From positions 1 to 52,820 of the IMG/VR virus record IMGVR_UViG_3300025101_000034: 52,820 nt of DNA; one strand, written 5' to 3'. Position numbers and translations under genes: made by a program. Shown piece after piece: positions 36,922-45,243 of the stretch. Every line of letters starts with the position of its first letter. The stretch's first letter is position 1. The notes under the pieces are model-generated. The model was not told the origin of the DNA. It did not search any database and saw only the letters and a list, made by a program, of their open reading frames with translations. The stretch comes from a virus.

Positions 36922-37146
36922 TTATAAAGCTTGAATTTCACGTTGCAAGTACACATGTAATGGTTCAAGCTTCGCTTTTGCTCTTTGAAGTAAAACTCTG
37001 ATGATTTGTCTATCCATTTCTGAAAATACTACATCAACTTTATCAACTGGAAACTCAGATATCTCTGAGACTATTTTACCCTCTGGTGTAAGTAGCACCG
37101 AAAAACTTATTAGGTTGCCCTCACTCTTTTGTTTTTTCCTCTTCAT
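36922..37146 (-). CDS. small hypothetical protein, last gene of the leftward arm
   Basis: A 74-residue protein with a basic start and a beta-then-helix pattern (SVLLTPEGKIVSEISEFPVD, then RQIIRVLLQRAKAKLEP). It overlaps the nucleotidyltransferase gene by 26 bp. No family recognised. Confidence 0.6.
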   Translation of the reverse strand: MKRKKQKSEGNLISFSVLLTPEGKIVSEISEFPVDKVDVVFSEMDRQIIRVLLQRAKAKLEPLHVYLQREIQAL

Positions 37147-37573
37147 TTCTTTTCCTTAATTCAGTAGTGCTAAATCTGTGTCCCCTCTTGTTATAATATA
37201 TTTCTATTCCTCTTTCTTTACATAATCCTCTACCAGTAAATACAGAGTTTCTATATTCCTCTCCTATAATTCTTACATCTATAGGAAAGGTATATAAAAT
37301 ATCTTCTAGTTCATCCTCTCTATGGTAGACAACAATCTCATCTACCCACTTTATTCCTTTTAATTGTATCTGTCTTTCTACAATACTTTGTAAAGGTTTG
37401 TTTTTTTCTGGCCTGTCTGTGGATGGGTCAGTCTGTAATGCTACAATCAAGTAGTCACATACTGTCCTGGCTTCTTCTAACATAGTAACATGACCTGCAT
37501 GTAATAAATCAAAAGCCCCACAAGTAATACCTACTTTAGCTTTGAGTCCTAAGATATCAAACTTCTTGCTCAT
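37121..37573 (-). CDS. cytidylyltransferase-like nucleotidyltransferase
   Basis: A 150-residue protein of the HxGH nucleotidyltransferase superfamily: GITCGAFDLLHAGHVTMLEE gives the ATP/CTP-binding HxGH motif, and RFSTTELRKR matches the second signature. Size and motifs resemble TagD-like glycerol-3-phosphate cytidylyltransferases, which activate small alcohol or sugar phosphates for surface polymers. The exact substrate cannot be read from sequence. It overlaps the NrdB stop codon by 4 bp. Confidence 0.8.
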   Translation of the reverse strand: MSKKFDILGLKAKVGITCGAFDLLHAGHVTMLEEARTVCDYLIVALQTDPSTDRPEKNKPLQSIVERQIQLKGIKWVDEIVVYHREDELEDILYTFPIDVRIIGEEYRNSVFTGRGLCKERGIEIYYNKRGHRFSTTELRKRNEEEKTKE

Positions 37574-38544
37574 TCAGATAAATCTGCAAACGTAATGTTC
37601 TTATGACTACCTCTTAGTCCTGCTTTCATATAAGTAGTTGCTCTACCCTCAAAGAAGTTCTGATGTTCTACACCCATAACTTCATCTAACCAAGGTAAAG
37701 GATTTTCTTTTTGATTGTAATTAGGTTTTAATCCTAACTGTAATAATCTTCTATCAGCTATGTATCTATTGTAAGCATACATGTCGTCTTTAGTAAGGCC
37801 TTGTAAATCTCCCATCTCAAATACTAAGTCAAGAAACTTGTCTTCAAGCTTTACCATCTCTCTACATATTTGATAGATTTCTTTTTTAAATTCATCAGTC
37901 CATATATTTAAGTTCTCTTGTATGAACTCTCTAAATAATTTAGTCATAGCTTCAACATGCATTGATTCATCACGAATAGAATAAGTTACAATCTGACCCA
38001 TTCCTTTCATTTTACCGAACCTTGGAAAGTTTAATAAGATTGCAAAGCTACTAAATAATTGTAGGCCTTCTGTAAAAGCTGAGTAAACTGCTAGAGTTTT
38101 AGCTATAGTTTTTTTATCAGACTTTAATGGTTTAAAGTTACCAACATAATCATGCTTGTCAGACATCTCTTCATACTCAGCAAATGCTTTGTATTCTATC
38201 TCAGGCATTCCTACTGTATCTAATAATAGACTGTAAGCATCTTGGTGTATTGACTCCATGTTAGCAAATGAAGACATCATCATTCTTGCTTCTGGCTTTT
38301 TAAATATAGGCATGTACTTGTCTACATAACCTGCACCTACGTCTACATCTGATTGTGTAAATAATCTAAAGATTTGAGTAAGTAAATACTTCTCATTCTT
38401 TGTAACATCCTGCCAATCTTTTACGTCATTGTGTAAAGGTACTGACTCAGGCATCCAATGCATTTGATTCTGTAGTTTGTAATAATCATACATCCACGGA
38501 TATTCAAACGGTTTGTAATAATCTCTATCAGTTAATAGTGCCAT
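37570..38544 (-). CDS. nrdB: ribonucleotide reductase class I small subunit
   Basis: The 324-residue beta subunit houses the di-iron/tyrosyl-radical cofactor that starts deoxynucleotide synthesis. The start at ATG 38544 is preferred over the upstream TTG at 38553, as GGGGAGG lies 9 bases before it. Conserved ligands are visible in MESIHQDAYS (E97, H100 and the radical Tyr Y104), FTEGLQLF and RDESMHVEAM. It works with the large subunit at 39795-41690. Three small genes and the FkbM gene separate the two. Confidence 0.95.
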   Translation of the reverse strand: MALLTDRDYYKPFEYPWMYDYYKLQNQMHWMPESVPLHNDVKDWQDVTKNEKYLLTQIFRLFTQSDVDVGAGYVDKYMPIFKKPEARMMMSSFANMESIHQDAYSLLLDTVGMPEIEYKAFAEYEEMSDKHDYVGNFKPLKSDKKTIAKTLAVYSAFTEGLQLFSSFAILLNFPRFGKMKGMGQIVTYSIRDESMHVEAMTKLFREFIQENLNIWTDEFKKEIYQICREMVKLEDKFLDLVFEMGDLQGLTKDDMYAYNRYIADRRLLQLGLKPNYNQKENPLPWLDEVMGVEHQNFFEGRATTYMKAGLRGSHKNITFADLSE

Positions 38545-38761
38545 CTTGCTCAACCTCCCCTATTAGTTTTTTAAGCCCACTTATTCTTTCGTCTGCTTCA
38601 TTATATTTTTTTATTAGACCATCTAATGTTTCAATTAAATTAGGATGGTCTGCCACTCCTACTGGATTTTCAAAGTAAAGTATTATGTTTACCTTTGCTT
38701 CTTGTTTCTCTGCTTCGTATTTACAAAACAAAGATTGTACTACTTGTTGTTGTAATTTCAT
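38528..38761 (-). CDS. small helical hypothetical protein
   Basis: A 77-residue protein with a hydrophobic strand (VNIILYFENPVGV) and a coiled-coil end (LIKKYNEADERISGLKKLIG). Proteins of this form recur beside ribonucleotide reductase genes in marine phages; the role is unknown. It overlaps nrdB by 17 bp and the upstream gene by 4 bp. Confidence 0.6.
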   Translation of the reverse strand: MKLQQQVVQSLFCKYEAEKQEAKVNIILYFENPVGVADHPNLIETLDGLIKKYNEADERISGLKKLIGEVEQDGTIN

Positions 38762-38910
38762 TTGTTTACCTTATATCTTTTATCTGGTGTCCCATCTTTT
38801 TTGAGACGTACCGTTTTATTCTTTTTATTTTGATTTAGTCCTACCATCTTCATTATCTTATGTAATCTAGCAGACTTCATCAGTCTGTGAAAATATTTAA
38901 CGAATCGCAT
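38758..38910 (-). CDS. small basic hypothetical protein
   Basis: A 50-residue lysine-rich product (MRFVKYFHRLMKSARLHKIM at the start, ending KDGTPDKRYKVNK). It overlaps the FkbM gene by 14 bp and the next gene by 4 bp (ATGA), consistent with coupled translation. Function unknown. Confidence 0.6.
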   Translation of the reverse strand: MRFVKYFHRLMKSARLHKIMKMVGLNQNKKNKTVRLKKDGTPDKRYKVNK

Positions 38911-39463
38911 ATATGTCCTCCCCTTCTGTCCATGTTAAATAACCTTGAGCTTGTAATATATCTACAGCTTTGATGTCATCAATATGTTTGTGTTCCATCT
39001 TTATAAATGTAGGTTTAACATCCCAAGTATAATCTTCTATAATATTCATCTCATGTCCTTCGACATCTATCTTTAGAAAATCTATGTTTGTAATTCCATT
39101 CTCGTAAATAAGAGTATCTAATCTTGTACAAGGAACTTCTATAACTTTGTCTAAATACTCTTCTTTACTCCAAGACTCATACTCAAATATCTTACCACCT
39201 TTATGGTTGTCAGATACAATAGATGACATTCCTCTGACAGATTTATCTGGATAGTCTTGTTTAGATACACCTAGCTCTATCATACCTTCATAGTCTGATA
39301 TAGCATATTGTAAAGTTATAACATTATCATAGTCTTCCATAACCCTATTCATATTTTTAAATGCCTGTGGGTTAGGCTCTATCATAATTCCTTGCCAGCC
39401 GTTATCAGCTAACTTTTGACAAGTATCAAAATCACACGTTCCTATTTCTATAAATGTTTTCAT
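38897..39463 (-). CDS. FkbM-family methyltransferase
   Basis: A 188-residue SAM-dependent methyltransferase. Motif I lies at FIEIGTCDFDTCQKL, the acidic ribose-binding motif is IEPNPQAF, and the FkbM signature FLKIDVEGHEMNIIEDY is clear. FkbM enzymes O-methylate small molecules or sugars. In a phage the target could be a surface glycan or a virion sugar, including the sugars expected on the fibre, but that is speculation. AAAGGAAG precedes the start, which overlaps the upstream stop codon by 4 bp. Confidence 0.88.
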   Translation of the reverse strand: MKTFIEIGTCDFDTCQKLADNGWQGIMIEPNPQAFKNMNRVMEDYDNVITLQYAISDYEGMIELGVSKQDYPDKSVRGMSSIVSDNHKGGKIFEYESWSKEEYLDKVIEVPCTRLDTLIYENGITNIDFLKIDVEGHEMNIIEDYTWDVKPTFIKMEHKHIDDIKAVDILQAQGYLTWTEGEDIYAIR

Positions 39464-39798
39464 TTCTTCCTTTTATGTAATTTAATAAAATATTCTGCAT
39501 CAATAACAATCAATGGTTTATGCCTGTTCTTTTTTATAACAACTACAGGTTCATACTTCCCACAGTTTTCCGATGCTTGTTTGTAGGATGTCCAGACATT
39601 GACTCGTTCCTGATTTTTACATTCAACTGAGTAAGGAAAATTCTTCCTTGCAGCTCTTGCCATAATAAGGTCTTCACCAGAAGAACCCATAGGGCGACTT
39701 TCAATATCTTCCACATGTATTTTTAATTCTTTTATAAGTTGGTCTCTAGTCCACTTTTGTAGATTACGACCTTTAGCTTTTGCTGATTGTGTCTTCAT
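39460..39798 (-). CDS. PD-(D/E)xK Holliday-junction-type nuclease
   Basis: A 112-residue putative endonuclease. D43 (SSGEDLIM) and E59-x-K61 (YSVECKNQE) form the PD-(D/E)xK active site. The size and the ESRPMGSSGEDL segment match the small resolvase-like nucleases of marine phages. It probably debranches recombination or replication intermediates before packaging. Confidence 0.7.
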   Translation of the reverse strand: MKTQSAKAKGRNLQKWTRDQLIKELKIHVEDIESRPMGSSGEDLIMARAARKNFPYSVECKNQERVNVWTSYKQASENCGKYEPVVVIKKNRHKPLIVIDAEYFIKLHKRKK

Positions 39799-41690
39799 CC
39801 TTCACAGGCTATACATTCCACGTCATCTAATTTTATTCTAGGTACTTTTATGTTTACATTCTCTACATTCCTTGCAGCATTTGACCTGAAGTAATATAAA
39901 GATTTTAATTTATTCATTCCGTACCAATGAACATCATTTACATATTGCATGTAATCGTCATGTATTTCCTGAGCCTCCGTTGTCTTTGGTAAAGTAAAAA
40001 ATAAGTTTACTGATTGTGCTTGACATATATATTGTTGTCTTTGATAAGCATGCTCTACTATCCATATCTGATTTATCTCGTTAGCTGTCTTAAATATTTC
40101 TTTCTCTTCGTCTGTAAGAATATCTAATTGTTGAACACTTCCTTCGTTTGCTGTAATACTCTTCCAGGTTTCTTCTAATTTTTTTCCTCTAAGTTTTTTT
40201 TGCTTGAAGATTTTTGATAAGTATTTGTTCTTGACCTGGTAAGAGCCTGATAAAGTTTTGTGGGTATATGCATTAGCACGGTAAGGCTCAATGCTAGGGC
40301 TAGTACCACTACAAATAATGCCAGAGCTAGCATTAGGAGCAACAGCAAGAAGGTTAGCATTACGAAGCTCCCCACCATGTAGGTCAGGACATTCACCACG
40401 TAACTCGCAAAGTCTCTTAGAAGCTTCTGTGGCTGAATTTTTAATAAAGCTAAATGCCTTATGGTTAAAGCTCGTAGCAAAGATGCTTTCAAACGAAATG
40501 TTTTTAGACTGGAGATAAGCATGGAAACCCATTGCTCCCAGACCAAGAGACCTTTCTCTATAAGCAGAGTAAGCAGACTTAATAAAGCCTTCTTTCCCAG
40601 GTTTGATATAGTTTTTAAAACGTTTAAAATTTGCAATGTACCCTCCTAAGTTTGATGTATCTATGGCATTCTCAATATAATGTTCAATGACGTTATCCAA
40701 CATTGTTATTAAATCTTGAATGAACAAAGGTTCTTTAGACCAGGTATCAAAGTGTTCAAGGTTTACACTAGACAAACAACAAACGGCTGTTCTTTCTTCA
40801 TCTGTTGGTAAAGTAATCTCAGAACATAAGTTACTTTGTTTTATACTTAAGCCTAATTCTTTTTGTGGTTCAGGTAAACTATCATTACATGTATCTATAT
40901 TAACCATGTACGGCTCGCCTGTCTCAGCCCTGGCATTTAACATCTGCCACCATAAATCTCTAGCTTTTATAGTCCTTACTGCTTCTTTTGTTTTAGGGTC
41001 AATCAGTCTCCAGTCTGCATCTTCTTTTACTGCCTGGAGATAATCGTTAGTTATGTTTACTCCGTTGTGTAGATTAAGAGACTTTCTATTTATATCGCCA
41101 CCAGATTCTTTTCTAATATTTATAAACTCTTCTATCTCAGGATGTGATATATCCATATAAGCAGCATAGCTACCACGTCTTGTAGTGCCTTGATTGAAGG
41201 CCAGCATCTGTGAGTCTACTACATGGATGAAAGGAATACTTCCAGTAGAACGAGAGCCATGAGCAGTAGATATCCCATTACTCCTAACATCCCCCCAATA
41301 TCCACCAATCCCTCCACCTGAGCTTGCGAGCCAAATATTCTCATCATAATGAGCAGAAAGACCATCCCTACTGTCAGGTACGTAATTAAGAAAGCAACTG
41401 ATAGGAAGCCCACGTGTTGTTCCTCCGTTACTAAGTATAGGAGTGCTGAACATGAACCAACGAGAGGAACAGTAAGAGTAAAGTCTCTGAGCCAATTCAA
41501 AATCTGTTTCACCTTTGTATGTTGCTCCGAAGATGGAGGCTCTTGCGAATGCTTCTTGTGCATGTGTCTCATTATCCCATAAATATCTATCTTTTAAAGT
41601 ATCTAAACTGAATTTATCAAACTCTTTTTCTTTATCGTAGTCTATCGTTATACCTAAATAAGGTTTATTTCCTATTTTATCTTCCATCAT
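39795..41690 (-). CDS. nrdA: ribonucleotide reductase class I large subunit
   Basis: A 631-residue alpha subunit that reduces ribonucleotides. The active-site pieces are present: C in LPISCFLNY, the N-x-C-x-E motif in QSNLCSEI, the partner cysteine in AVCCLSSVNL, and a C-terminal CIACEG pair for reduction by glutaredoxin or thioredoxin. It is shorter than E. coli NrdA (about 760) and starts directly with the catalytic body, so it lacks the N-terminal ATP cone and may escape dATP feedback. It overlaps its neighbours at both ends. Confidence 0.95.
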   Translation of the reverse strand: MMEDKIGNKPYLGITIDYDKEKEFDKFSLDTLKDRYLWDNETHAQEAFARASIFGATYKGETDFELAQRLYSYCSSRWFMFSTPILSNGGTTRGLPISCFLNYVPDSRDGLSAHYDENIWLASSGGGIGGYWGDVRSNGISTAHGSRSTGSIPFIHVVDSQMLAFNQGTTRRGSYAAYMDISHPEIEEFINIRKESGGDINRKSLNLHNGVNITNDYLQAVKEDADWRLIDPKTKEAVRTIKARDLWWQMLNARAETGEPYMVNIDTCNDSLPEPQKELGLSIKQSNLCSEITLPTDEERTAVCCLSSVNLEHFDTWSKEPLFIQDLITMLDNVIEHYIENAIDTSNLGGYIANFKRFKNYIKPGKEGFIKSAYSAYRERSLGLGAMGFHAYLQSKNISFESIFATSFNHKAFSFIKNSATEASKRLCELRGECPDLHGGELRNANLLAVAPNASSGIICSGTSPSIEPYRANAYTHKTLSGSYQVKNKYLSKIFKQKKLRGKKLEETWKSITANEGSVQQLDILTDEEKEIFKTANEINQIWIVEHAYQRQQYICQAQSVNLFFTLPKTTEAQEIHDDYMQYVNDVHWYGMNKLKSLYYFRSNAARNVENVNIKVPRIKLDDVECIACEG

Positions 41691-41937
41691 TTCTCTCTAT
41701 GTATATGGCTATAATTGCATAATGTATTATCTTTAATAGCTCTTTTTCTTTTTCATCCTTCTTGCCACATCGCATAGCATATTTCATTATGTTACCAATA
41801 CAAAAACCTTCGCCATGTCCAGCATCAATAATCATATCTGTAGCTTGATACTTACCTGCATAGTGTTGTTTATAAGTATCAACAATATAATCTTCGACTT
41901 CTGCTAGAATTTCTAGTTCATCAAATTTACCTTCCAT
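41677..41937 (-). CDS. DUF3310-like protein
   Basis: An 86-residue protein with the core GFCIGNIMKYAMRCGKKDEK followed by a helix ending HYAIIAIYIER. This matches the DUF3310 pattern (FxxGNAxKYxxRxGxK then a YL helix), a common phage family sometimes annotated as nucleotide-kinase-like; its role is not established. It abuts the unknown gene upstream by a 1-base overlap. Confidence 0.75.
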   Translation of the reverse strand: MEGKFDELEILAEVEDYIVDTYKQHYAGKYQATDMIIDAGHGEGFCIGNIMKYAMRCGKKDEKEKELLKIIHYAIIAIYIERNDGR

Positions 41938-42281
41938 TAAAATGTTATTCCTGTATTTACTCCTAAGCCTGAAGGAGCTTCTTCTTTTTTCTTGTCTAAT
42001 AATAAAGTATAGTTTATATCTTCTAGGTTATATCCTTTCTTAATTAAAACCTTTATCTTTTTCTGTACCCACTTCAAAGTCCAGGCTGATAAGTGTAAAG
42101 TTTCTTGATGAAAGTAATGAGTTTGTTTTGGTATCATCGACATCATATCTTTCTTTACCTCACTATCAACAACAGGATTCATAGTGTTTCTTTCTTCTTC
42201 AGATAAACATTCAAATCTTATCCAGTCATATAACACTTGATAACTTTTCTTTCTTATAGCTTTAGATTTCTTTGCATTCAT
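41937..42281 (-). CDS. hypothetical replication-region protein
   Basis: A 114-residue protein, basic at the start, with a predicted helical middle (LSAWTLKWVQKKIKVLIKKG) and an acidic-to-neutral end. It overlaps the exonuclease gene by 4 bp, so it is likely part of the replication operon. No family recognised. Confidence 0.6.
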   Translation of the reverse strand: MNAKKSKAIRKKSYQVLYDWIRFECLSEEERNTMNPVVDSEVKKDMMSMIPKQTHYFHQETLHLSAWTLKWVQKKIKVLIKKGYNLEDINYTLLLDKKKEEAPSGLGVNTGITF

Positions 42282-43087
42282 AAGGTTGATGAGTCGTAAT
42301 TCTTAACTAACTTCCAGTAACTTAATAAACTATTAAACATTTCTACATGTTTTATATGTGAGTCTTCATCCCAGATATGTCCTAGGGCTAAGTCTGTTTG
42401 TTCTCTATCAACAAATACAGATACACGTTGAGGGTTATCAAAGCCACAGCCCTGTGCATAGGCTGACAACTGCATACCATGCTCATCATAAACTAATTTA
42501 GCTGGGTCTTTACCTTCCAGGCCATCTTTGGTTTTAAAATCCACAAAGATACCTGACTTAGAATATAAGTCTATCTTACCACCATAGCCTAATTCCGAAC
42601 AAAAAGAATCTTCAGCAATCCACTCCTCTTCTGGAAAGTAATCGTCTAAGATTTTCTTTACGGCACGATAAGATTTATTGTCTGACTTACCTTCAAACCC
42701 TTTTTCAATAAGGGCATGTATCTTAGTACCTAGGGATGCTGCCGTTTGACCGATGTCTCTTTGAGCAGTCTTACATCTATAAATAAAGTCTTCGTTTGAT
42801 TCGTCCTCGCCTTGTTGTAATTCAATGGAGGCTTCAAGAGCTTTATTTATTTTCCAATTTTCTAATGAAGGTTTAGCTACAATATTAAGAACCGTAGTCA
42901 CAGAGGGTACTAACCCTTCTTTCTTGGCATCTCTTAATGTTGTGTTTCTTTCTTTACCGTTTGCACCGATGATGGTGTAAGCTGGCGACCCCTCTCTGTC
43001 ATACCAATGTCCAGCTTCCGATGTGAACTTATTATTATACACCTGACTTTGCGATTTGTCGATAGGCTCTTCAGTTTTTGTCGTCAT
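42278..43087 (-). CDS. RecB/Cas4-like exonuclease
   Basis: A 269-residue PD-(D/E)xK exonuclease. The active site reads D173 (GGKIDLYS) and D183-x-K185 (FVDFKTKDG), followed by Q206 in GMQLSAYA, the typical nuclease order. It probably takes the place of T7 gp6 in degrading host DNA and removing primers. It overlaps the smaller nuclease gene by 17 bp and lies next to DNA polymerase. Confidence 0.85.
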   Translation of the reverse strand: MTTKTEEPIDKSQSQVYNNKFTSEAGHWYDREGSPAYTIIGANGKERNTTLRDAKKEGLVPSVTTVLNIVAKPSLENWKINKALEASIELQQGEDESNEDFIYRCKTAQRDIGQTAASLGTKIHALIEKGFEGKSDNKSYRAVKKILDDYFPEEEWIAEDSFCSELGYGGKIDLYSKSGIFVDFKTKDGLEGKDPAKLVYDEHGMQLSAYAQGCGFDNPQRVSVFVDREQTDLALGHIWDEDSHIKHVEMFNSLLSYWKLVKNYDSSTL

Positions 43088-43508
43088 TTTTTTGTCCTTT
43101 GTCTAACTCTTCTTTGAATGCTTTGATGACATCACTAGAGAAAAGTTTTTGTAAGTTTACAAGATACATCCTACTGGCATTGTGGTCGCCTCCTGATACC
43201 GTCTTGAATGTATCTAATTGATTTACTATTAACTTTAACATCTCAGTATCAAAAACAATAGTACAAAACTCTTTGTCTCCTACACATAGATTATGAAACC
43301 AATAGTCTGATTCCGTTGCTCGTATGCCAGATGGTTTACTCCAGGATTCGTATTCAATACAAATGTTTCCTGTCTCCATCCATCTACCACGTTCAGATTT
43401 AACTTCTATCTTTTTATTTTCTAACATGTCCCTGATTTTATCTTCTCGTATCTCCCCATACTTTAAGTCCAGGTCAAATTTCTTTTGGTCTTTCTTAGTG
43501 GGTTTCAC
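43071..43508 (-). CDS. putative PD-(D/E)xK endonuclease
   Basis: A 145-residue protein with an N-terminal nuclease-like core: EIREDKI, then KIEVKSERGRW and NICIEYESWSKPSG. The E-x-K (E35, K37) and the flanking acidic residues suggest a small nuclease common in marine phages. The C-terminal half is helical and unassigned. It overlaps the polymerase stop codon by 14 bp. Confidence 0.65.
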   Translation of the reverse strand: MKPTKKDQKKFDLDLKYGEIREDKIRDMLENKKIEVKSERGRWMETGNICIEYESWSKPSGIRATESDYWFHNLCVGDKEFCTIVFDTEMLKLIVNQLDTFKTVSGGDHNASRMYLVNLQKLFSSDVIKAFKEELDKGQKNDDKN

Positions 43509-45243
43509 TCCAGTTTCCTCCTACTTTATACTCAGCATCTAAAGGACACCTCATATCATAGTATTCAGCAGTTTCTCTTATTGCTCTTATCCCCATCTCT
43601 CCTACAAAGTCTGCTGTTTTCTCTGTGGTTTCTATCTGCCACTCATCGTGTACGTTGGCTACAATTTTATAATCTACTGTATTTAATTTTAATAAATCAA
43701 CTAACTTTACTAAGGCTCTCTTCATTACTATTGCTCCACCACATTGTAGTAACGTATTTAAAGCAGCATGTTTGTGCCTTAGCCTTATCTTCCTACCGTC
43801 CAGGCCTTTTAAGAATCCCTTTCTTGTCGCTGATTCAACTCTGTTCTTAAGATTGTTAAATGATGGGAGACTACTGAGAAAAGACTCTCGCATTCTTTTA
43901 CCTTCCTTTCTACTTCCTCCAATGATTTTTCCAATCTTTTCGTCTCCTGCTCCGTATATGAGGGCATAGATGAAAGTTTTTGCCTGGTCTCTTGATTCAA
44001 GGCCAGCAAGTTTTTGGTTAGCTGTGTGAATATCTCCGTGTAATATCTCATTTATATACTCCTTATCTGCCATATAGTGTGCTAATAATCTAAGCTCTAA
44101 CTGACTTGCATCTATACCTACAAGTCTATTGCCTTCGTCTACCGTCCAACATTGTCTGCATTCCTTTCCGTATACATTGTGTATGCTAGGAACTTGAGCC
44201 ATGTTAGGATTGTTGTGTGTCATTCTTCCTGTAATAGCACCGTTACTTATTACATATCCATGAACCCTACCATCGTCTTCAACAGCATCTATCCATGATT
44301 GTATCTGTGCTACTCTCTTTTGTAATAATAAAAACTCTGCAATAAGATTAGCCTCATGTATGTGGTCAATCTTTTTTAGTGTACCCTCATCTACTATAGG
44401 TTGTCCAGTAGGTGTAAATCTTTCAGGCTTCCATCCGAAGTCCATCAAGTATTCTCCTATCTGTTTTCTACTGCCTAAATTAAACTCTACTAATTGTTTT
44501 CTTATAAACTTATAATCTTTTGGCATGGGTACATCTGCAAACTTTTCTAATAGATTATTGTACTCATGCTCATTCAGTCCTTGCTTAGATAGTGTGCCGT
44601 CTTTTTTTAAACGTGGTTCAACTTCTTTTACATCAACCCATTTAGGTTTAAATGTTTCATGCACCTCGTCCTCAACTTCTTTCCGTCTTGAAACTAATTT
44701 ACTTAGTAAAGTCATAGCTTGCTCCATGTCAAACTTGAAGCCGTCTTTACGTTGTTGGTTTATAATTTTAAAAACAGAATGTTCCAGGTTCACACACTCC
44801 TGGGAAAAACCTTTGACGTGCTGTTGTAAATGTTGATAAAGTTTTTTGTTTAACTTCACATCTAAAACACAATAGTCCAGCATTTCTTTACTGTAGATAG
44901 TAAAGTCTTCAGGGGGTGTTCCTTTGTTTTGTCCTAAAAGAAATCCCCAGTTTTTTAAACTGTGTCCTTTCTCTTTGTTGGGGTTTATTAATCTTGATAC
45001 AACAAGAGTATCAACAATTTGTTTATCGTATAGGTCAACATCATGTAGCTTTTTTATTACTGGAATGTCAAAGCCTAATATGTTGTGGCCTACCAAAGTG
45101 TCAGCTTGTTGTAGGTATTTGATACCGTCTTCTATCTGGTCAGGGTCAAAAGTCTTTACGTTGTTCTCTTCGTCTATTGTTACTATACACCATATCTTAG
45201 TCGCCTTAAGGTCATCAGTCTCAATATCAAAGACTAACTTCAC
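43495..45243 (-). CDS. family A DNA polymerase with 3'-5' exonuclease
   Basis: The 582-residue replicative polymerase. Exonuclease motifs: D6/E8 (FDIETD), GHNILGFDIP and the YCVLDVKLNK motif. Polymerase motif A is GIDASQLELRLLAH (D378), motif B runs from R418 through K422 and Y426 to YGAG, and motif C is VANVHDEWQ (D533). It is about 120 residues shorter than T7 polymerase, so a long thioredoxin-binding insert is doubtful. The residue equivalent to E. coli 762 is Tyr426, as in T7, usually linked to virulent phages. It overlaps the primase-helicase by 4 bp. Confidence 0.96.
   Translation of the reverse strand: MKLVFDIETDDLKATKIWCIVTIDEENNVKTFDPDQIEDGIKYLQQADTLVGHNILGFDIPVIKKLHDVDLYDKQIVDTLVVSRLINPNKEKGHSLKNWGFLLGQNKGTPPEDFTIYSKEMLDYCVLDVKLNKKLYQHLQQHVKGFSQECVNLEHSVFKIINQQRKDGFKFDMEQAMTLLSKLVSRRKEVEDEVHETFKPKWVDVKEVEPRLKKDGTLSKQGLNEHEYNNLLEKFADVPMPKDYKFIRKQLVEFNLGSRKQIGEYLMDFGWKPERFTPTGQPIVDEGTLKKIDHIHEANLIAEFLLLQKRVAQIQSWIDAVEDDGRVHGYVISNGAITGRMTHNNPNMAQVPSIHNVYGKECRQCWTVDEGNRLVGIDASQLELRLLAHYMADKEYINEILHGDIHTANQKLAGLESRDQAKTFIYALIYGAGDEKIGKIIGGSRKEGKRMRESFLSSLPSFNNLKNRVESATRKGFLKGLDGRKIRLRHKHAALNTLLQCGGAIVMKRALVKLVDLLKLNTVDYKIVANVHDEWQIETTEKTADFVGEMGIRAIRETAEYYDMRCPLDAEYKVGGNWSETH

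Noticed and set aside
40175-40636. 153-residue Leu-rich open frame within nrdA
   Set aside because: It is an alternative frame of the well-supported nrdA gene; Leu richness comes from the frame shift.
43809-44051. 80-residue minus-strand open frame rich in Glu/Lys
   Set aside because: It lies in another frame inside the DNA polymerase motif B region, which is certain coding sequence.
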